Positions 15,263-23,279 of a stretch of 38,391 bases of DNA are shown piece by piece. The notes below the pieces were generated by a model. The model worked only from the letters and a program-made list of their open reading frames with translations, was not told the DNA's origin and made no database searches. Both the position numbers and the translations under genes were made by a program. The stretch comes from Pseudobutyrivibrio ruminis (GTDB taxonomy: Bacteria > Bacillota > Clostridia > Lachnospirales > Lachnospiraceae). The stretch lies in NCBI GenBank assembly GCA_015057315.1, contig SVER01000017.1, forward strand, positions 33,720 to 72,110. Direction: 5' to 3'. Position 1 is the first letter of the stretch. Each line of letters opens with the position of its first letter.

Positions 15263-17209
15263 TTATCCAAAAATATGATGTGTTGGAATAGTAAACATTA
15301 ATCTATTGATTACATTCTTGTATGAAACATAAGGATTATCAAAGTATCTTGAATCCTTAGAATCTTCTCTGTTGTCACCAAGAACGAAGCAGCACTTAGC
15401 TGGAACTTCAAATGTCTTATTACAGTTTGTTTCTACACTAGCATCAAGGTATGCTGTCTCATCAATCTTTGAACCGTTAACGTAAACATATCCATTTTGG
15501 AATTCAACTGTATCACCAGCAATAGCAATTACTCTCTTGCTATAAATAGTTCTGTCTCCGTCTAGCTTGAATGAAACAATATCACCTCTTTGAATATCTC
15601 TTGCAACATATGCAAACTTATTATAAACAGCAAGATCACCTGTCATAAGTGTTGGCTCCATTGAACCTGATGTAATAGGTGAAAAGCTCATTGCAATACC
15701 GAAAATATAAATGATGGTAGCCATTACACAAGCAAACTTAATGTGCTCTTTCTTAATATTCTTAAGGTTAAAGCCATTCTTCTCTTCTATCTTTGCTGGA
15801 GTACTTGTCTTCTTTTCCTTAGAAGTGAGCTTTGTAAGTAGATTCTTTTCAGATTTTGCACTACTCTTCTCTTCTACTGTATCATCGTCATTGAACTCAA
15901 TGCCACTCTTCTCTTCTACTTCTTCAGCAGAAGCCTTTGCTTTTTTCTTCTTGTTATAGAAATATGCTCCTACTCCTACTACTACTGCAAGCATGCTGAT
16001 AACCTTTAATGGATTAACTTTGTTTGCGTTTTCATCATAAGTAATAGTGAAAGTATATGTGCTCTCGTTTCCTGCTTCATCGTTTGCAAGTAATTCGAAT
16101 TCATTTGCACCTTCATGAAGTGAGATGTCGTATGAGAAACTTCCATCTGTAGATACAGCAATAGGATTTCCATTAATAGAAAAATCCTTACAATCTTCTA
16201 TCTTTCCGCTTATTGTATACTGTGTTGTTCCAACAGTAATCTTGTCATAATTAGAATCAAATGTCATAAGTGGACCGGATGTATCAAGAGTAAGGGTTTT
16301 CTTTGTTGAATACATATTTCCACTCTGATCTACAACATAGAATACAATATCGTTTTCGCCTTCTTCTGAGAGAGGCACTTCAAATGTATAGCTGCCTGGC
16401 TGCTTATAATCCTCAGAAAAAACAAGAGCATCATTACAAAATGCCTTTACAGCATAAACATCTGAAAAAGTTGTGTTTACAGTAGCTACGCCTTTATTTG
16501 TAGAAGTGATGTTTTCAAATTCTACTGTTGCCTGTGCGCTCTGTGGTACATCAAGTGTAAATGTTTTGGCTGCTCCATCAACCTTTGAAGAAGCTGATGG
16601 AACTACATTCACAATTACTTGTGCAGTTGAAGTTGGAATCTCAACCTCAAATTTGTTTTCATCAGATGCTGTTACGTTGGCTATCGTTTCAGATGTGTTT
16701 AAATCAATGACCTGAGCATTGATATTTCCAACGCCTGTGTCAGCCCACTCTCCTACTAACTTATTATCAATAAAGTATAACTTGAAATCTGTAATGTCCT
16801 GTCCTACTGATATATTATCTGTAGAATTAGATGTTGTAGAAGAAGCCATCTTCATTGTGGCTGTTACCTGTGGTACGCTACCACTTCCATCTTTATTAGT
16901 AATTTGAACTTCAAGTGTTCCTCTTTTAATATCTGATGCAGTACAGCTTAATGTTTTATCATCTGTTTGTACACATGCAAAGGTATTTCCATTATTTAAT
17001 ACTTTTGCCTCATACTTTCCTTCTTTTTCAACTTGTATTGTAACAGTAAGGCCTTTGTAGTCCTGTGGTACTGAGTATGTTAGAATTTTATCTGCTTTGC
17101 TCGATGTTGTGTCAACAGTTGCACTTGCTGCGTTTACAACCAATGTAGCTGGAGCTGAACTAAGTGATGCTGCCACAAGCAAAGTATATAAGTATTTTTT
17201 CCATTTCAT
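15263..17209 (-). CDS. Secreted Ig-like domains fused to a signal peptidase I
   Basis: Membrane protein of 648 residues joining an outer adhesin-like part to an S26 signal peptidase. Residues 1-26 are a signal peptide (MKWKKYLYTLLVAASLSSAP). Several Ig/cadherin-like beta domains follow to ~395, the last with GANEFELLANDEAGNESTYT. TM1 is ~401-419, then Lys/Glu-rich cytoplasmic linker, TM2 ~493-510, and the peptidase domain outside. The peptidase has SGSMEPTL (catalytic Ser516), RGDIVSF, SKRVIAIAGDTVEF (catalytic Lys558) and LGDNREDSKDSRYF, all matching active type I enzymes. Start 17209 is chosen from the signal peptide and an upstream AAAGGA. It could mature a plasmid pilin or surface protein. 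Single-gene fusion of these parts is unusual. Confidence 0.85.
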   Translation of the reverse strand: MKWKKYLYTLLVAASLSSAPATLVVNAASATVDTTSSKADKILTYSVPQDYKGLTVTIQVEKEGKYEAKVLNNGNTFACVQTDDKTLSCTASDIKRGTLEVQITNKDGSGSVPQVTATMKMASSTTSNSTDNISVGQDITDFKLYFIDNKLVGEWADTGVGNINAQVIDLNTSETIANVTASDENKFEVEIPTSTAQVIVNVVPSASSKVDGAAKTFTLDVPQSAQATVEFENITSTNKGVATVNTTFSDVYAVKAFCNDALVFSEDYKQPGSYTFEVPLSEEGENDIVFYVVDQSGNMYSTKKTLTLDTSGPLMTFDSNYDKITVGTTQYTISGKIEDCKDFSINGNPIAVSTDGSFSYDISLHEGANEFELLANDEAGNESTYTFTITYDENANKVNPLKVISMLAVVVGVGAYFYNKKKKAKASAEEVEEKSGIEFNDDDTVEEKSSAKSEKNLLTKLTSKEKKTSTPAKIEEKNGFNLKNIKKEHIKFACVMATIIYIFGIAMSFSPITSGSMEPTLMTGDLAVYNKFAYVARDIQRGDIVSFKLDGDRTIYSKRVIAIAGDTVEFQNGYVYVNGSKIDETAYLDASVETNCNKTFEVPAKCCFVLGDNREDSKDSRYFDNPYVSYKNVINRLMFTIPTHHIFG

Positions 17210-17235
17210 AGATTTATAATTCCTTTCTAATGTTA

Positions 17236-17266
17236 AGAGTATACACGAGGTTTGCAAAAAATCAAG
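17236..17266 (-). promoter_or_regulatory. Promoter with 15-bp operator (site 1)
   Basis: TACACGAGGTTTGCA at 17242-17256. Read on the minus strand, TTGATT, a 16-nt spacer containing GCAAACCTCGTG, and TATACT form the promoter of the signal-peptidase fusion. A regulator on the motif would cover the space between the -35 and -10 boxes. Confidence 0.75.
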
Positions 17267-17409
17267 AGTTTTTTTATAACTATATATATATATGCTCAAA
17301 CTGACGCACAATAATTAAAGTTGTCAAACACAGTTATTTAGTAGGGTTATGCAATGTGTTTTTATATGAAATGTTATGTGTTGAAATAATGAAAATTTTT
17401 AATTTAATA

Positions 17410-17438
17410 TTGTAAAAAATGTAAACCTCGTGTAAACT
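17410..17438 (+). promoter_or_regulatory. Promoter with 15-bp operator (site 2)
   Basis: TTGTAA (17410-17415), 17-nt spacer holding TGTAAACCTCGTGTA (17420-17434), and TAAACT (17433-17438). It precedes the XRE-type gene by about 70 nt. One base differs from site 3 (TGTAA for TGCAA). Confidence 0.75.
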
Positions 17439-17509
17439 ACAAATTAATAGATGAATATATGAGAATGATTAATGTTTATTAGAGAGATTTTTCAGAATGG
17501 AGTAATTAA

Positions 17510-18367
17510 ATGAAAAATAAGAAAAGGACAGTATATACTGACAGACTAATAACTGCTAGAGAAGCAAAGGGCTATACTCAAATTCAGTTTGCGGAAAAAG
17601 TGCGAGAATATATGGGAAATAAGTTTTCTAAAGGTTATCTTTCTTCTATAGAAAGTAACCGTAGACCGCTTCCTCAGAATTATATTGAACCATTTGCAAA
17701 AATCCTTGGTGTTTCAGAAGATTATCTCTGTGGTTTAACTTCTGATAAAAATGGAACTGCCGAAGATGAAGTGAAACCTACATTTGATTGGCGCGATATG
17801 ACTACCGAGATTGAAATAAGTCAACTTGGTAAATATGAAGGTCAGCCAGTATGTATAAGAAGAAAAGATACTGGTATGCAATACTGGGGTATTGTTATGA
17901 AGGTGCCTGAAGATCAAAAGTATTCAGCCAATGTTTCAGGAATCGGTGGTGTTTCTGGTGATAGAATTTATGGAGTACATACTTATGGCGTATTGGTTGG
18001 AGAACCATATGTTCAAATCATTGCAATTACACCTAACGTTGAAAAGTTAATCTCTATTTCGCTTTGGGCTAGATTATATACAGCATATGAATCAATGTAT
18101 CAACAGCAAATGACTTTGAGACAAGTACTTAATTCAGAAGAAACTGTATTCGTTAGAATGAGAAATGCTGATCCTCAAATATATTCTATGTATGATGGTT
18201 GGTATAAATTAAATGAAACAAAGGACTTCTTAGTTAACGAAGAAGGAAGAATGCTTCCTATTAATGGTTGTGGAATTACATATAATTGTTATTCGCAAGG
18301 TATTGATAGTTATGAAGATATAAAAAAGAAAAGACGTGCTGAATGGCAGGAAAAGAAATCAAAATAA
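17510..18367 (+). CDS. XRE-family (Cro/CI-type) DNA-binding regulator
   Basis: Transcription regulator of 285 residues. Residues ~10-75 form a helix-turn-helix: DRLITAREAKGYTQIQFAEK, then KGYLSSIESNRRPLP and IEPFAKILGVSEDYLCGL, the standard HTH_3 order. The remaining ~200 residues contain a probable beta-rich domain (GKYEGQPVCIRRKDTGMQYW, then YGVHTYGVLVGEPYVQII) and a helical end, not recognised. GGAG lies 7 nt before the ATG. Its own promoter carries the 15-bp operator, so it probably represses itself. It is divergent from the signal-peptidase fusion and close to four of the motif's copies, which makes it the first candidate to bind them. An ending rich in Lys/Glu suggests no membrane link. 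Confidence 0.8.
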   Translation: MKNKKRTVYTDRLITAREAKGYTQIQFAEKVREYMGNKFSKGYLSSIESNRRPLPQNYIEPFAKILGVSEDYLCGLTSDKNGTAEDEVKPTFDWRDMTTEIEISQLGKYEGQPVCIRRKDTGMQYWGIVMKVPEDQKYSANVSGIGGVSGDRIYGVHTYGVLVGEPYVQIIAITPNVEKLISISLWARLYTAYESMYQQQMTLRQVLNSEETVFVRMRNADPQIYSMYDGWYKLNETKDFLVNEEGRMLPINGCGITYNCYSQGIDSYEDIKKKRRAEWQEKKSK

Positions 18368-18374
18368 TAATTAA

Positions 18375-18407
18375 TTAGGGCTCTTTTTTAAGAGCTCTAA
18401 TTTTTTT
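18375..18407 (+). terminator. Intrinsic terminator of the XRE gene
   Basis: TTAGGGCTCTT (18375-18385) pairs with AAGAGCTCTAA (18390-18400) with a G-U pair, followed by T residues that run into the next promoter. Confidence 0.85.
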
Positions 18408-18408
18408 C

Positions 18409-18437
18409 TTTACAAAAATGCAAACCTCGTGTATACT
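18409..18437 (+). promoter_or_regulatory. Promoter with 15-bp operator (site 3)
   Basis: TTTACA (18409-18414), 17-nt spacer, TATACT (18432-18437). TGCAAACCTCGTGTA at 18419-18433 fills most of the spacer. It drives the repeat-rich tail-anchored protein. Confidence 0.8.
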
Positions 18438-18487
18438 TCATAAATAATTGTAGGATATAGTTATTGATTTTATGAAAGGAACAAATT

Positions 18488-20107
18488 ATGGCAGAGAATG
18501 TAATTAACTGTCCTTATTGTATTACAGGTGTTGTAAACAAATTGACAGCTACATGTGATAATTCTGTCTGCAAACATGCATTTAATAAAAAGGATCTTAG
18601 ACGTATTGTAACTGGAAAGTATGTTGTAGATCCTCGTTTTGTTATTGCTACTAAAGAAGATGTAGAGACTGTAAAGGCTACTGAAGAGATTGCTGCTACA
18701 ATTACAAATACAGATGTAAGTGAGGTTGTTACAGAAGTTTCAACAGTAGAAGAAACAGTTATTGAATCGTTAGATGTTAGTAATATTACAAATACTGTAT
18801 GTGAAACAGAAGTAACAAATGAAATACCAGAGATTAAATTAGAAGAAAAGGTTCATAAGCCTGCTGATATTATTGATGCTCCTACTTTAGTTACTACTAA
18901 TAATGTGCCTGGTCTTAAAAAGCCTAAGATTAAATCTACTCGTAACTATGAGGAAGAGGCTAGACTTAAAGAGGAACGTGAAGCTAAAGAACGTGAAGAG
19001 CGTGAAGCTAAAGAACGTGAAGAGCGTGAAGCTAGAGAGCGTGAAGAGCGTGAGGCCAGAGAACGTGAAGAGCGTGAAGCTAGAGAACGTGAAGAACGTG
19101 AAGCAAAAGAGCGTGAAGAGCGTGAGGCTAGAGAACGTGAAGAACGTGAAGCAAAAGAGCGTGAAGAGCGTGAGGCCAGAGAACGTGAAGAGCGTGAAGC
19201 TAAAGAACGTCAAGAACGTGAAGCAAAAGAGCGTGAAGAACGTGAGGCTAAAGAACGTCAAGAACGTGAAGCAAAAGAGCGTGAAGAACGTGAGGCTAAA
19301 GAACGTGAGGCTAAAGAACGTGAAGCGCGTGAAGCCGAGGAAGCACGTAAGGCTATAATTGCAGAAAAGTTAGCAGAACGTCTTGAAAATGAAAGACTTG
19401 CTCGTGAAGAAAAGAAAAGACAAGAAGAGCTAGAAGAAAAGATGCGTAAGGCTCAGGAAGAAGCTGATGCTGCAGAGCAGGCTCGTCTCGATGAAGAAGC
19501 TGAAATAGAAGCAATTGTTGAAAAGCAGTTTAAGGAAGCTCTTGCGGAACAATATGGTGATGACGTTTCAGTAGTTGAGCAGGAACAGGCTTCTGTTGTA
19601 TCTAAGGCTGATATGATTAATAGCATGACAAAGAGACTTGCTGTTAATGAGATTCCTGATGACATTGAATATTCTTCAGATGATGATGATTTTGATGAAG
19701 ACACATATGAAGATGAAGTTTATGATGATTCATATGATGAAGTCGAGGAAGAAGAAATTGAGCCTACATTAATGGCTAAGGCTAACCAAAAGAATGTTGG
19801 TACATCTACTGAAAAGAAGAATCTTAATTTATTATCTGATGATGAAGAAGATGCCAATGAAGAGAAAGCAAAGAAAATTTCACCAGCAGAGAAGGCTCGT
19901 AACATTTTAAAGAAAAATAAAGCTGCTAAGGATGAATGGGTTGAGGGTGATGTTGATATCGATTTCAATAAAGATGGATATTATAATGATACCCCTGTTG
20001 CCGATAAAACGGAACCAAGCTTTATTTCGATTGTAGACATTACAAAGATGGGGTCTTTGGTTGCATGTATGGTTTTATTTACAATATTCTTAATATATAA
20101 AGGCTAA
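18488..20107 (+). CDS. Tail-anchored protein with zinc-ribbon-like start and long Glu/Arg repeat
   Basis: Protein of 539 residues. The N terminus has Cys8, Cys11, Cys23 and Cys28 (CPYC...CDNSVC), a small zinc-ribbon-like motif. Residues ~60-155 are Thr/Val/Glu-rich. Residues ~163-280 are about fourteen copies of EEREA(K/R)ER, an 8-residue unit of alternating charges that should form a stiff single alpha helix, followed by more charged helix. Acidic stretches (SSDDDDFDEDTYEDEVYDD) come next. The last ~20 residues are a membrane helix (GSLVACMVLFTIFLIYKG) with almost nothing outside. The layout recalls a TolA/TonB-like spacer holding an inner-side domain away from the membrane. Possible conjugation scaffold; the role is unproven. 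Confidence 0.75.
   Translation: MAENVINCPYCITGVVNKLTATCDNSVCKHAFNKKDLRRIVTGKYVVDPRFVIATKEDVETVKATEEIAATITNTDVSEVVTEVSTVEETVIESLDVSNITNTVCETEVTNEIPEIKLEEKVHKPADIIDAPTLVTTNNVPGLKKPKIKSTRNYEEEARLKEEREAKEREEREAKEREEREAREREEREAREREEREAREREEREAKEREEREAREREEREAKEREEREAREREEREAKERQEREAKEREEREAKERQEREAKEREEREAKEREAKEREAREAEEARKAIIAEKLAERLENERLAREEKKRQEELEEKMRKAQEEADAAEQARLDEEAEIEAIVEKQFKEALAEQYGDDVSVVEQEQASVVSKADMINSMTKRLAVNEIPDDIEYSSDDDDFDEDTYEDEVYDDSYDEVEEEEIEPTLMAKANQKNVGTSTEKKNLNLLSDDEEDANEEKAKKISPAEKARNILKKNKAAKDEWVEGDVDIDFNKDGYYNDTPVADKTEPSFISIVDITKMGSLVACMVLFTIFLIYKG
18971..19333 (+). repeat. 24-bp tandem repeat encoding EEREAKER
   Basis: About fourteen copies of a 24-bp unit such as GAACGTGAAGAGCGTGAAG plus CTAAA, each coding 8 residues. 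Third-position differences between units (GAG/GAA, CGT, GCT/GCC/GCA) show the copies have drifted but kept their protein sequence. Copy number may vary between strains. Confidence 0.9.
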
Positions 20108-20118
20108 GCAGGTGAATT

Positions 20119-20613
20119 ATGGACAAGTTTAAAAGTACATTAAAAGAAATGCCTTCTTGCTTATATAATAAGGTCATTGGAAATATTCTTATAGGCATAT
20201 TATTAGTGCCTTTGATGATTATTGGAATTATTCTTAGTAAAGATATTACCTTTGGATTATTTATGTTCCTTTTAATCCTAGTTGATGTATATTCAATCTA
20301 TAATAAATATACTTCGTTTCTTGATGGATGTTTTTTTGAAAGCAAATTTGAAGTAGAAAGAATTCTTTCAGATAATAAAATAAAAAAAATTGGAAAGAAA
20401 ATGATTGGAAATAAAAATCAATTTTGTAAGGTCGAAGCATCAACTGAAATTGATGATGAGAAGTACTATATATCTTTAAGAACTCTCCCAAAGCAAATCG
20501 AAGGCATAGAAGAAGGAGATACTATTTCGGTCATTTATAATAAAAATTCATTATATCCGATGGGAGATAATGAATTTAGATTGGCTGATATTTTATCTAT
20601 TAAGCGGGTTTAG
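20119..20613 (+). CDS. Two-helix membrane protein
   Basis: Unrecognised protein of 164 residues. Two strongly hydrophobic helices lie at ~19-40 (VIGNILIGILLVPLMIIGII) and ~45-65 (FGLFMFLLILVDVYSIYNK). A soluble C-terminal domain of about 100 residues follows with beta-strand alternation (KYYISLRTLPKQIEGIEEGD, then ISVIYNKNSLYPMGD), similar in style to small membrane-anchored beta-barrel domains. Ribosome site AGGTGA precedes the ATG. It starts 12 nt after the repeat protein's stop and is followed closely by a small gene, so the three form one operon. Function unknown. Confidence 0.65.
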   Translation: MDKFKSTLKEMPSCLYNKVIGNILIGILLVPLMIIGIILSKDITFGLFMFLLILVDVYSIYNKYTSFLDGCFFESKFEVERILSDNKIKKIGKKMIGNKNQFCKVEASTEIDDEKYYISLRTLPKQIEGIEEGDTISVIYNKNSLYPMGDNEFRLADILSIKRV

Positions 20614-20627
20614 AATTGAGGATCTGA

Positions 20628-20846
20628 ATGTTATTTAAGAAATATAATTTTTATGAAGCAATCGGTCAGAACAGATTGTTTAGACAAGCAGTTAGTAGTT
20701 CCAAGGATATTAAGGAAAGAAAATCTATTGAAGAGTATTCTGGAAATGGAAATTGGAAAAGTATTGAATGGAAAGATTGGAGTGGATTACCACTCTCCTA
20801 TCTTACCGATGCTGGAGCGAAAAAAGCTATAAAGCAGATTGCTTAA
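20628..20846 (+). CDS. Small hypothetical protein
   Basis: Protein of 72 residues, basic and aromatic-rich (WKSIEWKDWSGLPLSYLTDA), with no membrane segment or known motif. Ribosome site GAGGATCTGA precedes the ATG. It lies 15 nt after the membrane-protein gene and just before a strong terminator, so it is the last gene of the operon begun at 18488. The frame is open and well placed, but nothing more can be said. Confidence 0.55.
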   Translation: MLFKKYNFYEAIGQNRLFRQAVSSSKDIKERKSIEEYSGNGNWKSIEWKDWSGLPLSYLTDAGAKKAIKQIA

Positions 20847-20852
20847 AATTAT

Positions 20853-20892
20853 AAAGTCATTTTTTCTCGTTGAGAAAAGATGACTTTTTTTA
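20853..20892 (+). terminator. Strong intrinsic terminator
   Basis: A 16-bp stem (AAAGTCATTTTTTCTC with GAGAAAAGATGACTTT, one T-G pair) with a 3-nt loop and a T-run. It ends the operon begun at 18488. Confidence 0.9.
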
Positions 20893-21632
20893 TTCGTTTG
20901 AGTATAATTTATACATAAAAGATGATTTTTTTGAGTTTTAATGTGTTTAAATAGTTTTGACACATAATCTTTACATAAAATTGTCCTGTGAGCTTCAAAT
21001 TTGCCTCTCTATGGCTTTCTAACTTGATTAATATAGAATTGACATAGGGAGGATTCATATAGAGAAAAATCAAGAAATCTAGTTAGAAAAATAACAATAA
21101 ATAAAACACAATAATAATTTATTGCTATGAATAACAGTAAAAAATAATAAATAATAATAAATAATATCTAATAAAAATCTATAATAATCCAACGTAATAA
21201 AATAAAACAAAAAATAATTAATATAAATGTATTGAATTTGGTATCTATAAATAATATTATATATCCATGTAATTATATTAATGATAATAGAACATAGTAA
21301 AGAGTTATAAATGAATATATATTGCAGTAAAGAATGATTGAACGTGAGCAAAGATTATTCAGAACAACTAAGAGATATATATAAAATCACATAACGATAA
21401 AATCTAATCCATATTAAGAAAAAAATATAAATAGATGTAAATTGAGATACGTTGACATAAATTGGAATTAATAAAAATAAATCGTAATTGAGAAAGGTCA
21501 AATGGAATAAAAAATAATTTAAAGTAATTTATAAAAATGTAGAATCATAAACCAACATTAAGTATAATCTATAAATGTATGATTTCATAAATACAAATAA
21601 GAGATTCGTAATATTAGTATATAAAAGTAAGG
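20893..21632. other. AT-rich gene-free region, possible partition or origin site
   Basis: About 740 bp with very low G+C and an excess of A on the plus strand, broken only by a structured part at 21004-21089. CCTCTCTATG (21004-21013) pairs with CATAGGGAGG (21043-21052) across a 29-nt loop. TTTCTAACT (21017-21025) can pair with AGTTAGAAA (21081-21089). Loose repeats of TATAAATG-type sequence occur around 21226, 21310 and 21571. No reliable gene is seen on either strand. Its place just before parA suggests a centromere, unproven. Confidence 0.45.
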
Positions 21633-21661
21633 TTGTATTAAATTCATTTACTTTATATAAA
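21633..21661 (+). promoter_or_regulatory. Probable parA promoter
   Basis: TTGTAT (21633-21638), 17-nt spacer, TATAAA (21656-21661), about 40 nt before the parA start. In such AT-rich DNA a chance match is possible. Confidence 0.5.
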
Positions 21662-21701
21662 TAGACACAAATAATAAGGCATAAAAGGAGAATAACAAAT
21701 A

Positions 21702-22508
21702 ATGAAAACAATTTGTATTACTTCATCAAAAGGTGGAGCTGGAAAAACTACAGCAACTTGTGAGCTAGCAGCTGCTCTTAAAGTATTGGGTAAGAAAGTC
21801 CTTGTAATTGATATGGATCAACGAAGAGGTGCTACTAAACACATGGGTTTAAATTTAACTGAAGAGCAAAGACGAGAAAATGGTATATCAACAATCTATG
21901 ATGTTCTGGTCGGGGAAGGTTCAATAGATATGGCTATACTTCCATTAGACTCATTCGATATGATTGTAGGTGATAAGAGAATGGAAAAGCCTGAAAGAAC
22001 ATTTAATGATCCTGATGACCCATATTTATTAGAAAAGTTTAAAGAGGCAATGGACGAATGCGGTTTGAAATATGATTATATGTTTATTGACCACGGGCCA
22101 CAGAATGATATTACAACCGAAATGAGTTATATTTCATCAGATGATATATATATATCAACATTTAGAGATATGGAAAATCTCGATGATGCTGAAGAAGTAA
22201 CAAAAGAGATTATTAAAAAGAGACATCAAAGGAATAATCAAGTTAAAGGTGAACTTAAAGGATTTATTCTTGGAAGATATGAAAGGGGTGCTGTAGCAGA
22301 TGTGGCAGAGGCTCGTTTAAAAAATGAAATAATCCCTTTATATATGGAAGAGTCAGATGAGGAAATACCTATCTACAAAATAAGAAAAGCGGCTGATTTC
22401 GAAAAGGCTCAGATATTTACACAACCTGTAACTTACAGCAAAAAAAGTTCTGCTGCCGCAAGAGATGTATATGAAATAGCAGAACATATCATTAATACTA
22501 GCAAATAA
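21702..22508 (+). CDS. parA: ParA/Soj-type partition ATPase
   Basis: Moves plasmid copies apart during cell division by ATP-dependent binding to DNA. Residues 8-17 are SSKGGAGKTT, the deviant Walker A of ParA/MinD proteins with the signature lysine (Lys10). KVLVIDMDQRRGATKHMG follows (Walker A', with the family's usual D-x-D-x-Q-x-x). The Walker B region is DYMFIDHGPQ, where most relatives have IDtPP, so one position differs. At 268 residues it lacks the N-terminal helix-turn-helix of long ParA proteins and belongs to the short class. Good AAAAGGAGAA ribosome site. It is followed after 17 nt by its putative partner. It lies next to the AT-rich region and to a second partition module. Confidence 0.85.
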   Translation: MKTICITSSKGGAGKTTATCELAAALKVLGKKVLVIDMDQRRGATKHMGLNLTEEQRRENGISTIYDVLVGEGSIDMAILPLDSFDMIVGDKRMEKPERTFNDPDDPYLLEKFKEAMDECGLKYDYMFIDHGPQNDITTEMSYISSDDIYISTFRDMENLDDAEEVTKEIIKKRHQRNNQVKGELKGFILGRYERGAVADVAEARLKNEIIPLYMEESDEEIPIYKIRKAADFEKAQIFTQPVTYSKKSSAAARDVYEIAEHIINTSK

Positions 22509-22525
22509 TAAAAGGAGAAAAATAG

Positions 22526-23131
22526 ATGGGCGAAAAAGATAAATTAATGGCTGGATATTCAAATCGTGGTTCATTACCAATCAGAAAAAATAGAGTTATG
22601 ACAGAACTGGAAGAACAGGAATCGCAGAGAACAATTTCAATAAAAGAATCTGATTCTACACAACAAGAAGTTGTTGAAGAAAAGAAAGATGTTGTCTCTA
22701 TAGAAAATATTGATGTGCCTAGAGAAAATAAAGACATTAAAGAAAAAAGAACACCTAGCAATAGAGTTAAAAAAGACAAAGCATCAGAAGAAAAACTAGA
22801 GCAGTTGGGAATCAAATATTATGATGAGACAGATCGAAATTTTCTACGAGATGCCTGTAGAGTATGCGGTTATCGAAAAATGAATGAATTCTTTGCATCA
22901 TTAATAGAAGATGATGCAAAACTAAAGGATAGTCAAATTGATGTTACTGATGAGAACCACAGACTGATAATTGCAAAGAAACCTCTCTTTGGTAGTTCAA
23001 CAGTTAAGGTGACTGCAAGACAACGCCAGTTATTTAGAGAACAGGCGCAAAAACACGTTTTAAATGATGGCGAATACGCAGCATACTTAATACATGAAAA
23101 AAGAATGAGAACACCTGGATGGAATAATTAA
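22526..23131 (+). CDS. Putative centromere-binding partner of ParA (two RHH-like motifs)
   Basis: Protein of 201 residues whose first ~90 residues are charged and probably disordered, like the flexible tails of ParA-stimulating partners. Two similar helical segments follow: residues ~98-130 (ETDRNFLRDACRVCGYRKMN, then EFFASLIED) and ~160-192 (TARQRQLFREQAQKHVLNDG, then EYAAYLIHE). Each fits the helix pair of a ribbon-helix-helix fold ('R..L...A......s.ey...LI'). Two in one chain could make a built-in dimer. Position 17 nt after parA, with AAAAGGAG as ribosome site and a terminator after, argues for the ParB/ParG-type partner. No ParB HTH or CTPase motif is present. Confidence 0.6.
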   Translation: MGEKDKLMAGYSNRGSLPIRKNRVMTELEEQESQRTISIKESDSTQQEVVEEKKDVVSIENIDVPRENKDIKEKRTPSNRVKKDKASEEKLEQLGIKYYDETDRNFLRDACRVCGYRKMNEFFASLIEDDAKLKDSQIDVTDENHRLIIAKKPLFGSSTVKVTARQRQLFREQAQKHVLNDGEYAAYLIHEKRMRTPGWNN

Positions 23132-23146
23132 ATAAAATGAAAAATT

Positions 23147-23179
23147 GAAGTAGTCCCGACGCGACTACTTCTTTTTTTT
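23147..23179 (+). terminator. Intrinsic terminator of the parA operon
   Basis: GAAGTAGTC (23147-23155) pairs with GACTACTTC (23163-23171), followed by seven or more T. Confidence 0.9.
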
Positions 23180-23188
23180 AAATAAATG

Positions 23189-23255
23189 TTGACAAAATAT
23201 AAAATGCAGTATACACTATGTTTGCATTTTTGATGTAGTCTACACGAGGTTTGCA
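23189..23255 (+). promoter_or_regulatory. parRM promoter with tandem operators (sites 4a and 4b)
   Basis: TTGACA (23189-23194), 17-nt spacer, TACACT (23212-23217). Site 4a, TACACTATGTTTGCA (23212-23226), overlaps the -10 box and start region and differs at two of 15 bases. Site 4b, TACACGAGGTTTGCA (23241-23255), is exact and 29 bp further on. Two in-phase sites suggest cooperative binding. The pair could also be a small parC centromere. Confidence 0.75.
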
Positions 23256-23279
23256 TAACTAAAATGTAGAGGTGAGATT

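Noticed and set aside
18887..19261. Long minus-strand frame across the 24-bp repeats
   Set aside because: Mirror of the Glu/Arg repeat, giving only Phe/Thr/Leu; no ribosome site or context.
21079..21351. Minus-strand open frame of 90 codons in the AT-rich region
   Set aside because: Almost entirely Ile/Tyr/Phe/Leu, a by-product of AT-rich DNA, without a ribosome site.
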